From Nymphaea colorata (lineage: Eukaryota; Streptophyta; Magnoliopsida; Nymphaeales; Nymphaeaceae): 64,000 nt of DNA. Below, piece after piece: positions 25,809 through 37,800 of the stretch. The notes under the pieces were generated by a model, which saw only the letters and a list, made by a program, of their open reading frames with translations, was not told where the DNA came from and did no database searches. Made by a program: the position numbers and the translations under genes. The stretch's first letter is position 1. Each line of letters opens with the position of its first letter. The stretch spans positions 2,799,503 to 2,863,502 of the forward strand of contig NC_045143.1 of NCBI RefSeq assembly GCF_008831285.2. The letters are read 5' to 3'.

Positions 25809-27248
25809 TAAATGTTTGGATGGTTTCTGAATCAGGTGCTTGATCTACGTAGAATCCAAACATGGTCAGCTAGAACTCGTCTCTGGAGCTCAATTAGGCA
25901 TTTACTATCGACTGTCTGGAACTTGTATGGCACAAGAGCCTTTTGATTCATATACAAAACCAACCTCCATCTTTCTGGGGAGAAAAAGACGGCGCTTCAT
26001 TTCTATGTGCAATATCATCGAGATTCGTGAGTCCTTGTCTTGTCCTAATAGGTTTCTCCACCATCTAGCACATCATTGATGACGTGAATGGAACTTGTAC
26101 GAGTATCAAGACTCTCATTGAGGGGTTAAGATCATAATATAGATGTGATTCCTAATATAGATGTGATTTTGGGTCCCTTTATTCTCAAATTTATAAATAA
26201 CGGGCATCCTGATAATGAGCTTATATTTGCAAATAAGAGAATATTTGCTAGTAATGAGGGTCGACAATCACCGATCAGGATCTCTTATATATCAATATAA
26301 CTTGCTTAGTAGGAAACTGTGAACTCACAATCATATTTCTAATAGAGAAAAGACATGACGATTTGCCGATGTGTTCAAGTGGTGCATGTCATAAAGCCAT
26401 CTAGCAACCGTACTTTTCAATTTGTTTCTCCCTTTTTTTTTTGGGAAATTTTTATTGCTTTGATTTTAAGCGTGGGTAGTTTTTTCCTTTTTCGAGTATA
26501 AGTGCAGCAAGTTTGTGTCAGCATAAACCTCCAAAAATGTTGATACATCTTCCCTTGCCTGGAAATCCCATTTCTGAGAAATGCATCTCCTTGTGGACTC
26601 TTCATCATTTGAAGGTCCTAAGTTGGATCTCCTAGCCAAGTGAATGGAGCTCTTAGTTAGCGTTATTATCATATAATATGGTTATGTCCTAGGTTGCCAT
26701 TGGATCTTAGATTCATGATCGATTTTAGAACATCAGATCTGATGTTTTGAAATCTTAGGTTTTAAAAGCTCTTGTTTGATGCGTTCTCTCTGCCTTTTCA
26801 CTTACTTCCCCTCTCTACCTTCATGTGTGGATCTGAAACTCACACTTGAAGTCTTGACCCCTCTCCCCTCTGATTTGAGATATATGGATTTCAGCATTCT
26901 CATGGATCTGAAATCTGTAGTTCGTAAATTGACAGTTTGATACTTTCAAATTTATGCAGCGAGTTTGACCTTAAATCTTAAATCCGAAGTTATCAACCAC
27001 GCTAGCTGATGCTTTTGAAGGAAATTCAAAAAAGCTAGTTCATTCATCACGGGTGGGAGGTGTCCAATTTATTGATCACGTAAGACTCTCGCGTTTGCTT
27101 GCGTCTTATTTCTACTTTGATTTCTGTTGTCCTGAGTGATCGGCTCGACCTAACCTCAGTTTTCAGCTGATTCGGTATTTAAGAAGACTGTCCAACCTCA
27201 GCGCAAGTTGCTGATGCTATATGGTACTCGATTTAAGGAAAAAAAAAA

Positions 27249-27307
27249 TTATATTAAAAAAATCAATTTTTTTTAGTTTATATTAAAAAAATCAATTTTT
27301 TTTAGTT
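27249..27307. repeat. Tandem duplication of an about 29-bp A/T-rich unit
   Basis: Two adjacent near-identical copies of TATATT, an A-run, TCAA, a T-run and AGTT. Intergenic, non-coding. Confidence 0.8.
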
Positions 27308-27553
27308 TGCCTCCTCTTAACCCAATCTGACCCATGAACCGTTTGACCCGCTCCTGAAAAAAATCCTGGCACCGCCCCTAATTTTAGAAAAGATCTGCCA
27401 ACACTTATCAACACACTGATGATAAAAGATTAACTGTAAATTAACTTAAAATTTTCACCTATTTTATGGGCCATCAATAGTTTGAGATATATTGTTCAGA
27501 GCCGTGTGGAGTAGCCACTAGAAGAGCCAGAAGTTTTGGCCCAGTGGGTAAAC

Positions 27554-27641
27554 AACCAAATATATGAAATTATTTGCACAAAAATAAATAAAGTTACCCA
27601 ACCAAATATATGAAATTATTTGCACAAAAATAAATAAAGTT
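27554..27641. repeat. Tandem duplication, 42-bp identical copies at period 46
   Basis: Copies 27554-27595 and 27600-27641 (starting AACCAAATATATGAAATTAT) are identical, separated by four bases. Intergenic. The identity suggests a recent event. Confidence 0.85.
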
Positions 27642-28316
27642 TGTGAGGCTAATGTGGTGTGGCACCGCGCCAACATTATGAGCTCGAGCGATGCGCCAGG
27701 CAAGCCCAACCTCCAGGTTTAACCCTTAAGACGTGAATTAAGTATATCATAATTCACCTGGTACGTCATAATAACCCCCGTAAACTCTTTTTTTGGTACA
27801 CCGAGGGTGGGCGTGCTTACATCCCAGCCCCACCCATTTGAGCAATGTGAATCAAGTCGAATTGGAAAGCTCAAAGTGAATTGCCATAAGCAATTTAGCG
27901 CCTTGAGTCGATGGCATTGGAGAACAATTACCATGCAAGCCCATCCTTTTGTGCCGTGTAACTATTATTTCGCGCCTCTTTGGCATGCGTTCGCGCCAAG
28001 TAGACTTAACATCGGCTTAGGATCAGAGGATTCAGAGCAGCTTAGCTTAGGTGCATTACATATCACCGGCTCCCATTTCTCACAAAATCGGGTTATGTAC
28101 ACAAGGAAAAAGATTAACCATTCCGATAGTCATATAGAAATCAATGTGCAAATGAACCAAGGAATACATGACTGAGATGACAAAAAAAAGGTGATCTACC
28201 TAAGAAGAAGAAAATAACAACAGGGTCGTCATTTTGAAGCCACAGCGTGCTGTTTTTATTTCTCACGTAGCAATGAACTAATTCCAGCCCGTGCAACACA
28301 TCAAAACAAATGGGCT

Positions 28317-31300
28317 TTACCGCACAGGCTGTTGATTGTAATGAGACTTCTCCTTCTTCTTTGCAGCGGCAACCTTTGCACTCCTGGCAGCAGCCTCCAC
28401 TGCAGCCGCTTTTGCAGCAGCGTCTAACTCTTTCCCAGACTTCTTTTTCTTCATAGAAGCCAATTTCTTTAGTCGCTCTTTTACATCGACCTGAGAAGCC
28501 TCCTCCTCAGCTTGCTCACCCTCTGGAGCCTCCTCCGACCCAGGAGCAGCAGCATCGTTTTGCTGGTCTTGTGCATCTTTCGCTTCCTTAGACTTCTCCT
28601 TCTTTGCCTTCTTCTTTTTTGCACTTTTACTCTCCCCAGTTGTAACACAAGCCTCTTTCCTTTCTGAAGTTCCATTCAGCTCATCAGGCATTTTCTCTTC
28701 ACTCCCTGAAGCAGCAAGTCATTAAAAAAAATGAATACTAGCCTATCCATGGAAAAAAAAGAAAAAAAGAAAAAATATGGAACACTTCACGTGCATGTGC
28801 AACAAAGAAAATTGAATAAGGCTCCTCAATAGTTCAGGACGTTATTTTCTGAGATGACACGCATCAGACAAACTAAAAAACTTGCAAGTCCAAAGTGCAG
28901 ATTAAAGAAAAATACATGGAACCCAAAAGCAACAAAACAAAAACATGAACAAAGTTCTATGATAGAGTGACCAACTCTGCAAGACTCGGCTCTAAACTAA
29001 AAAAATACAAGCTTAGAGGTCTCAAAAATGCAAACTAGAGGGCAGTTTCCAGAACAAGGGGAACCAACAGGAGAATACGACTTGTCTAAGCCATAATAAT
29101 GAACTAATGAACAATGATCTGATCCTTGCTAGAAAGTCCAACAAACAAATGAGAGAGCCAAAACAATTTCCCTGTTACCTTGTGATTCATCCTGCTCAGT
29201 GGGTTTGTTAAGGCCTAGCTCAGCCAGAACAGCATCAAGTTCAGCCAGCTCCTTTTTCTTCAGCTCCTTCTTTGAGAGCTGCCTTTCGGTCTCTTTTGGT
29301 GCTACAGGACCTTGAACCTGTTTCCTTGCCTCTGGTTCGACTGGTGGAGGTGGCTCCTGTTCATTATCATGTTCATCATCATCAACATCATCACCTTCAT
29401 CCAGCATATCATCTTCACTTTCACTTTCCTGTAAAAAGCAAAGGGAGACAAAAATAACAAAATGAAAATACAACTAAAAAAACTTCAAGTTCTTACTAAA
29501 AACACAGGTTCCTGTTGACAAGTTTTAGGAGAGAATAAAATATTACAATCAACAATCACCAATCTGCACCTACATAGGAGATGAAACAAAGATTAACCAA
29601 AATCCCCTATCAATTCTACATTGCTTTCCTTTTCAAATTTTCTTTCTTAATTGTAAATGATCACGAACCTACACGCAAGAAGTTCACTCGGTTCATGTCC
29701 AAGATGACTCCCCAAGTGCACTGCCCTGCAAAGGACACACTAGACAAGCTTCCACAACAAGAATCCAGGACAAGATGGTGCCCACCACCTTATCCGGCAC
29801 AGAACCACTTGGGTAACCAAGATGAACTCCTAAATCTACTGCCACTTCACCGAACAACATCTCTCCTAGCAAGACAGGATTGGTGGTGCCATAGCTTGCG
29901 TTCTATGACTTCTGTCAACTCCCATACAACCAAGTTCAGGACATAAGAAAAAGAGGTACCTTATTCAACACATAGTTATGTTAGGAAAAAAATTCAAAAT
30001 ACAATACCTAGAAGGTGCTAAGCACTTATATGTTCTAGTTACTGAAACAATGTTCGATACAATGCCAAGCGATGTCATTATTTGATTGGGCATATTCATG
30101 CTAAGATGTAGGCTAGTTAATCCAGTTCTAAACCAATTGCTGAAAGAGAACTATGGCTTAAACTTAAAAGCTTTGTTCATCTTGTATAGCAAGAAAAATT
30201 TGGCCTCATGTTTTAAAGAACATCTAGATATTCCAACTTTATCAATTTAATTTTCCCAACCTTAAGCTTGCAGCCACTCGCTTGTCGCGGTTGGGGTGAT
30301 GGAGGTGATTAGACCAAAGGAAAGCTCTTTTACCACTAACCAAATTTGCAAGTCCCTGGATGATGAAAACCTTCAAATCCCTATCGCCAAACATGGAGCA
30401 TGCACAGGGTCGGACATTGCAGCAAGAGAGGACTAGCATGGGACAGAGATTGTGGAATCTTGTCCACCTGGTTAGTACCAGTTGAATGGATCCCTTGGGA
30501 TCTCAGCCACAACAATTAGATATGAAGATTATGATAATAAATGTACAATATAAATACAACTACATGAAGCATTCAATTTAACGATAACATAACAATACTG
30601 TTCAAAACGATAAAATATTTGATTAACATGGAAGACAGTACAACTCTTCTTGATGTGCTTCGGCAAAGCATGATCTGGTTTATTACTGCGACTCATTGGA
30701 GGAGGGGAGACAGAAGAAAGAGAAGGGAGGCCAGAAAAGGAGAAGTGTTGCAAGTGGATAAGTGGAGCAACTATTTCCTTCGACAAAGCCATAAAAAATG
30801 TAGACAGACCACAAAATTCATCCCCCTCAAGACCACTTTGGCATCACGTGAGAAAAGACTTAGGAACTAGGAAGCATAAAAAACAATGGTGTTTAGTGTC
30901 GATAAACACGCTAAAAAGGAAATAACCAATCTGTAAATTGAATAAATTTAGAGTGTTTATAACTGAATTACAGAAAAAGGACGAGACTTCATATCCACTT
31001 ACCTACAACCAAAACGACCACAAGACGGACAGCAACAGGTAAGAAACCCGCATCAAGAAGACCGAATAAAACAACGACGCAGGTGAGAGTTAATTATTTA
31101 TACCAGAACCATCAACATTTGCAAGAAAGTACAACCAGAAGTAAAAGAACAATAAAAATGACGGTGATGACAATATTACCTCAACAACGTCTGATGAATC
31201 CTTTGGCTGCTGCTGTTGCTCTGACGAGCCCCAGACTGATTGGGGTGGAGCAGTCGTAGCATAATAATCGTCATCGTCGTCGACATCGGCCCACGATTTC

Positions 31301-31485
31301 ACAGTTAGTGGAGCAGGAGCCCAGAAAACTTGGGCTTCTGATTCCTTCGCCTGACCCTTTGAACCCTTGCTCTTGGATTGCTTGTCAGATTTCTTCTTCC
31401 TGCGGAGGCTTTCAAGAGCGGCGAATCCGTTCGAGCTATTTATCCCCAAGGGCCCATCGTCCCTCCTGCTTGCCCCTCCAACCAT
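28317..31485 (-). CDS. Uncharacterised Lys/Glu-rich low-complexity protein, likely nuclear
   Basis: I do not recognise a named family. Exons 5' to 3': 31485-31180, 29428-29179 and 28705-28317, with GT-AG introns and matching phases, giving 314 residues. The ATG start begins MVGGASRRDDGPLG. The N-terminus contains FAALESLRRKKKSDK (basic, possible nuclear-localisation signal) and VFWAPAPLTVKSWADVDD, whose unusual composition suggests a conserved short motif. A Glu/Asp-rich stretch follows with no charge relief (ESESEDDMLDEGDD), then a likely coiled coil (LSKKELKKKELAELDAVLAE). The C-terminal third alternates Lys-rich and Ala-rich segments, ending YNQQPVR. No catalytic motif is visible. Frame conservation across three exons argues that it is real. 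The sequence upstream to about 32500 could hold a 5' UTR intron, but I could not define it. A nucleic-acid or ribosome-related role is conceivable from composition only. Confidence 0.85.
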
Positions 31486-34400
31486 TTCTAGCGGAAGCTA
31501 CACCAGACCTCAGGCTCCCAACTACAACCCACGACTGGACAAATCGAGCAATTAGGTTCTATGAAACACAAGTAGGCAGTACACCCCGGTCTTAAGTATC
31601 TAGAGGTCCAAAGAAAGAAATGTTCAACGAAATCCCTTTAACTACAAATAACAGATACAGCTCAATCCCTCCAAAGTGCAGTTTTCGCAATCGATCAATC
31701 CCGAAAACTGATGTTTAGATCGTCTAATAATATAGCTTCTCAGGCAACAATGACGTTCTCAGTGCATCAACAAAAAACCTCTAAGCCAATCAAAGTTAAC
31801 CAGCCAATCTCTTGGGCGGAGAAAGCTATGTCCGTCAATCCTATCACCCAAGATTTCTAGCTTCACCTACCTGAGGAACCAAATTTTCCGTATTTGATTC
31901 TCCCTCACCACCCAAAAAAAAAAAAAATAGAGAATACCTCCTCGTTTCTGCAAACAAAATCTCAAATTGAAACCAGAAGAAGAAGGCGAAACTAATAAAA
32001 ACAGAAAATCCGAGACACCAAAGTTACACGCAACCCTCCCAAATTAGGGCTTCCCCCCTTCCGGAAGAAGCAAGCCTAAGCTCCGGATCGGTTGGACCGA
32101 CAAACTAAAGCCAAAAACGAGAGGGCGTGGCTTCTCCAAATTTCCGCACCTCAGGACTAGGCCTACCGAGAGACGGCGAAAAAGAAATGGAATGAGACAA
32201 TCGGCGAAACGAATTGCTCTATCCGACGAAAGTGGGAAAAGTCCACAAAGATGAGATTAGGGTTTCCAATGAAGAGGTCGATTAGGGTTTCGAATGGATG
32301 GAAGAACCGATAGCAAGAGGACGATGATAAACAGGAAGAAGAAGAAATCACAAAGGGTAGCCGAAAGCTGCAAACCCTAGGGGGCGATACCTCGTCCCTC
32401 TAAAGAGGACTAGAGATGTCGGCCCCAGGAGAGAACGGATAAAAATGGTATCGACGTTACGAATTCTGATGTACAGCCTCTGACGGGAACGGCAGGAATG
32501 CCGGACCGCGGATGGTGGGGCAGCGCCAACGGACGGTGTCAATATCTAGTGTTTGATGCTTGAATGCAACCATTGTCACCCTTATTTTCTTTGGTGTTCG
32601 CGCTGGATAGTGGATAGGGTTCGGATCAGGATGCAACTTGGGACGGTCAGGTCATGCCCCGCTCGGTGGATGAAGGCTTCCCTCGAGTGCCCTTGATAGT
32701 CATTAAGTATATAACTATTAATTATTCAATTTAATTAAGTTTTCAATAGAAACAAGTTATGGTTTTATGATACAACAAAAATATGTGCAAGTTTAAATTT
32801 TGTAATTAAACTGCTTGTTTCTTATGTAATTCAAATAGTTGAATGAAATAAAGTATGTTATGCATGTTTCACCAAAACTAGTGTGTACTTTTGAAAAAAA
32901 AATCATTTAGTTAATTATCGCCTACCCATTTTTCTTTTTTTCTTTTTAAATTGACAATAATTTGGCTAAACTACTCAGGAAAACCATGTTCTACGTCTTT
33001 AGCTAGAGGGTACCGAACAATGTGTTCCATGGAACTAGGGATTCACTCAAACAGCAAATTAATTAAGTTTGAATAATGCGGCATTGTAAAACCAATAGGC
33101 AAAAGGGAAACAGCTCGAGCTTACATTAGCGCAAAAATTTGAAGGCTTTCTCTTCTGGACTGTTCTAACTGGTCCTATTAGAAAAGAGCCTCGGCTAAAT
33201 GCCAGCAACTTATCCAATTACCCTTTTCTAATCCAATGAGCATACATTATGAAATTGGATCCCCAACATATCATAATACGATTTGGATTCGATTGCGAAT
33301 TTAAAATTCCAATTTAAATATGACATAAAATTTCTCTTCTTTTAGTTTTGAATCCCAGCATACAAACATCCCATAATTCGAATATCATGAAATATACATC
33401 TAATTTGGATCAAATCCGGGAAGAGGGATCACTCTCGCACACGCAGGATCCAAATCTACGAAGCCGCGTTTCTCTTTTTCCGCACGTAGCTACAGAACTT
33501 TTCGTTGTTCTCTTTATTGGCATAAAAAAAAATCGTGGAGGCCTGGAGGACAGGCACGTGTTGCGGAGGAACCGACACCATCGGACGATCTGGGAAGCGG
33601 AGACAGGGTAACGGGACAACTTGGTTGCGATTTGTCGCAATTTGTCCCGCGATCGGTGGAGGCCGTCCAGTTTTTGTTTCTGGGAACTTCGAAGACCATG
33701 TCCTGCCTGTTCCTGACGTCTCCACGACTGGGAAACAAAAACGTCACTTGATGAAGACCAGCTGTCTTTCTTATCGACAGGCGTCATGAGACGGCAAGCA
33801 TTCTTGCTCTGCGGCAGCGGCGGTTCAAACGTCCTCGCAACCTCCCCCATGCAACCATCGACACGACACCACCAGGTTACTCCTTCGGAGAATCGCCCAA
33901 TAATGTGAACCACATAGTTACTCTTAGTTTTCCATTAGAATACAAGATAACAATGTCAGGAAACAAATCATAAACGAGGTTGCTTATAACCAACATAATA
34001 TTACACAACCAATATTCCCAAAATGACGGGCAAAGAGAACGTAAATGAACAAAAGTAACCATGTCAGCATGTTCTTCGTCCAACCATAGTAATGCAAATT
34101 AAATTTGAATAGCAGCAGTTACGATTTATGATGCCCGGATATTTATATAATAAAAACTGCAATGACTTCTGATATACATCCGTTAAGATTGAGAATGAGA
34201 CGGATAGCCAAACTAAGCAGCACGTGACAAGCTAACACGTAAAGTATGCCATAGATAACAGACGTCACATGTTTACCATGACGACGATCTCACCTTTTTT
34301 ACACGTCAAGAATCCCTCCTTGTCGAAAACTTTAATAAGACATCAGACAAAATTGGAACGATACAGAGAAACAATCCGTCAACAGGATTTATCGTTTGAT

Positions 34401-34654
34401 ACTTGGGGTTCCAGCTGACGAACATGCTCGTATAATAGTTAATTTTGTTCAACAGTGTTGAGTCATAAATAATTCTACAAATACTTGCTTTGTGAGAACC
34501 GCAGATAGGGTGGGTTTTTTTCTTCAAGTATGATTCGATTGCTTGCACAGCATGCTGAGAAAGAATCCAACAGAGCACCCTTTTTTTTTTTTCTTATTCT
34601 CTTGTTTTTTGGTAGCCAAAAAAGATCTATTCCTGGATTAACTCTGGCACAATT
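31486..34654. other. Intergenic region between the charged-protein gene and the RRN3 locus
   Basis: About 3.2 kb. The first about 1 kb is probably promoter and leader of the minus-strand gene at its left, with possible leader splicing. The remainder is AT-rich except a GC-richer block at about 33410-33900, which has open frames on both strands but no recognisable protein or element ends. The right part is downstream of RRN3 and may include its 3' UTR. Confidence 0.5.
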
Positions 34655-34786
34655 TACCAGTAAGAACTGTCGAAGGTCGTTAGCTCGGCCGCATCTCTTT
34701 CGCTTTTCCCCAAATTCTGGTAAAGTTGCTTACCCGGCAAATCTGGGCTTCAAGAAATCCGTGGGTGTGACTGACATTACGTCAGG
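34655..34786 (-). pseudogene. Decayed duplicate of the RRN3 C-terminal coding segment
   Basis: This segment aligns colinearly with 34827-34955, the last part of RRN3 coding sequence, about 171-172 bp to its right. Both share TTCTGGTAAAGT, CCCGGCAAATCTGG and TACCAG at matching positions, and I judge identity at about three quarters by eye. Translated on the minus strand it resembles the RRN3 tail (MSVTPTDFLKPRFAG, then TLPEFG) but has a stop at 34730-34732 and lacks the rest of the gene. It lies directly downstream of the RRN3 stop codon, within its likely 3' UTR. Confidence 0.75.
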
Positions 34787-34825
34787 TTGATAACAAATCT
34801 CTTCCCGGACCAACGGTCGCATCTT

Positions 34826-37800
34826 CTACCAGTCGGGACTTGTTGAAGGACGAAGCTTCGCCGGCATCTTTATCAATCTCCCGAATTCTGGTAAAGTCGG
34901 CGACCCGGCAAATCTGGACTTCATGGAATCCTTGGGCGTAATTGACATCATGTTCATTGAGCTCTCAAATTCGTGGATGTCAACTTCCGTCAAGCTCTGA
35001 CCAAGTTCACCGTTTCCCGCATAGAAATCGCCCTCATCTCCATCATTTGTATCCACATCGGAAATGTCACTATCGTCGTCTTCTTCGTACTTAGCTTCCA
35101 CCATTGACCAGAACGTGAAATGAGGGCTGATGAATCTGCAGGATATTGAGATTAGGCAAAGGAGTAAGTCATAGTAATTCGCGGTTTTACAAACAGGCCC
35201 CCCATGGACGAAACCTTGTTGAAATAACCCACCCAAACCATGTCAAGAAGATTTTTACAAAAATTTGGAACAAAACAAAGGAAAAACACAAATTTGTCCA
35301 TATCAACGAACAAAATCCAGGAAACTACTATTTTTAAGAAAAATAAAGATTCCCAATCGACAGTTTAAAACTCAGCTATTTCTCGCAGGCACCTACTAAA
35401 TCAGTTTTGCCTTCTTAACTTCAAAAACATTCGAAATTTTTGGTTTCGATCACCCTAATAGGGAAATCACAAAACTTGGATTGGTGATGGTTGATCAAAC
35501 CTGTCAGACTTCTTCAGTAAGTATGGATCAAAAGGAAAGAACATGTCCAGTCTTTCTATGCCACCATAAGCCTTTGAGTTCAGCGAGTCCAGCAAGCCTT
35601 CAGGTAAAGTCCCCTTAGATTTGAATAGACGGGCTCCATCAGCCTGTTTCAGGAACTCCTCCACTATGGACGGCAAGCATACCTACCAAGAAGGTCGAAC
35701 AAATTACCAATCTCATGAAACATATCAATAGTTGAACCAGATAAACACATCCTGGCCCCATAATGAAAACCAAAAAGTACTTTAATTCCTCTCCAATAAC
35801 CTACGCTTAACGGTTCTAAGGTATTATTAAGGATGACATCGAGAGGCATCTGAAATAGTAGTGCTTTCAGCTGGGGAACCTCCATTAATGATCTCATGCG
35901 GAAGCACAGAACATATATCACAGCCTGGAAACAGTACAGGAGACATTAAAACCATTGTAACATTTGTATGCCACATGAGTGAACATCAATAAGCTACACG
36001 CAGCTCTTAATGGGTAAAAAGAATGTACCTGACATCCAGAATAAAATACTTGATGAGCTTCAGGATCCACGGACTTCTTTTGGCAAGACTCATAGTATTC
36101 CAGGCACCACCTCCCCACACTAACTCAGAATACACCAGGAACAAGTACATTATCAATTTCCACTATTCCACAAATACACCGATAACTAACACTTTGAGAA
36201 GAGGAAAATAAAGCGATAACCCTCACCGATCCAAAGTTCTTGCAACAAAATAGGATGGAAGGAACCTTGCACGGGATAAATAGCTAGCAAGATAGGCAAT
36301 AGCACTCATCCTACAGATCAACAAATAACATCACGTAAGTACCATAGTGCACATTGATGTTATTTAACATGGAATGCCCACATCTCGCAAGCCACTCCTT
36401 GCATGAAACATCCAAGTAACCTGACAAATACTGATAAAATATTTTCATGAACTTCAATCCTTTACCTAAACAGTATTCACATGGGTATCTAACCTAAAAG
36501 CCATTAAATATACAAAAAAAAAGGATGGAAGTACCTTGTAATTCGAGGCTCAAAACTACTCAAAAATATATTCAGCAGTTCAATGCCAAATCTCTCCCCG
36601 CACTTTTCTGGATCGAGTGAACAGGCATAGAACATCACAAACTGCAAGAGCGGTACAATAGCTTCAGCATGAAAGGAACTTCATCGAAATTGCTGATGTG
36701 GTTTTCCAATTGAATAATATCAAAGTAGCTATAGACAATGGCGAGATGGTCAACAGCAAACAAGCACATACATCACATAAACACATAACAGAATACCTGA
36801 GCAAATTTTGACCTGGATGTGTTCAGCACATATAATCGGAAAGATTCCATGAGAACATCAAAAATCTGCAGATAGCAGGAAACAGTAACATCATCAATAA
36901 GACACAATGTCATAACCTAAAAGACCTAGCATCACCACCACATTAAGCAGGCCATGACGCAACAGGACTCGGTTTGTCAATGAAGTTAGCAGCCTATCTA
37001 TTATTGCCAACATTGACAGTATCAAGATAAAAAACATCATGGCGTTGGGTTGTGGGTACCTGGGCTTTTGATAGGAAAATGTTGAGCCATGATTCAGGCA
37101 CATAATTAATCTAGGACTGTACTAGAACAGATAAATCATAAATTTGAGCTGAAACTCTCATCAAAACAATGTCTGCGTTCAGGTTCAATTCTACAAGTTT
37201 TTTAAAAAGGCATGGAAAAATAGAGGCATCTAATTCGTACCCAATTAGCAAAACAAATTCTGAAAGTAATTCCCCTTGCATCGTCAAACATTGAACCATA
37301 GAGATACAAAAAAGGCAAAAAAAAAAAGTTTTGCTTAAGGAATCAAACCTGTGACAATCGACCTTCTTCATAAGACAACTTGACATGTTCAAAAGTTGCA
37401 TCCATCAGAACGTCCAACTTGTCAGCAACTTCTCCAAGTCTTTCCCTACCTAGATTTGTTTTCCATACCTGAAAAATTTACATCATCAGGTTCAAGTTAA
37501 TGGAAATAGACATCACATTTGCTGAAAAACATCGAATTTGAAGGTTTTGATATGTAGCACCTAGAACATATAAGAGGACAAAAACAAAAGCAAACATCCA
37601 AAGGCTTCACATAACATTAAAGTTTAAACACACCTCTGCACCACCCTTTTGTGATTCAGTTTCATTCTCTTCGCCATCTTCCAGTTCCATATCAAAGATA
37701 CATTTGCTGCAGTCTTCCTTTAGTATATCTTCCCATTTTATGTCCACCTGAAAGTTTCACATGTTGAAGAAATATATCCATAAGAATGATAATGGAAAAG

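Larger units (their letters stand above)
25809..28316. other. Convergent intergenic region between RPB11 (+) and the charged-protein gene (-)
   Basis: About 2.5 kb without a supported gene. Contents are probably the RPB11 3' UTR at the left and the 3' UTR of the minus-strand gene at the right. An imperfect duplication of TAATATAGATGTGATT lies near 26135-26168, with tandem duplications at 27249-27307 and 27554-27641. At 26690-27000 there is degenerate sequence rich in GATCT and TTAGAT, similar in style to repeats elsewhere in the window. A 122-codon plus-strand frame at 27807-28175 has no recognised domain. Confidence 0.55.

Noticed and set aside
27807-28175. 122-codon plus-strand frame in the spacer before the charged-protein gene
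   Set aside because: No recognised domain, and it runs into the probable 3' UTR of the opposite-strand gene. Not supportable as a gene.
33410-33913. 167-codon minus-strand frame in a GC-richer block between genes
   Set aside because: No recognisable motif, overlapping frames on both strands of similar length, no intron signals or leader. GC content alone explains the open frame.
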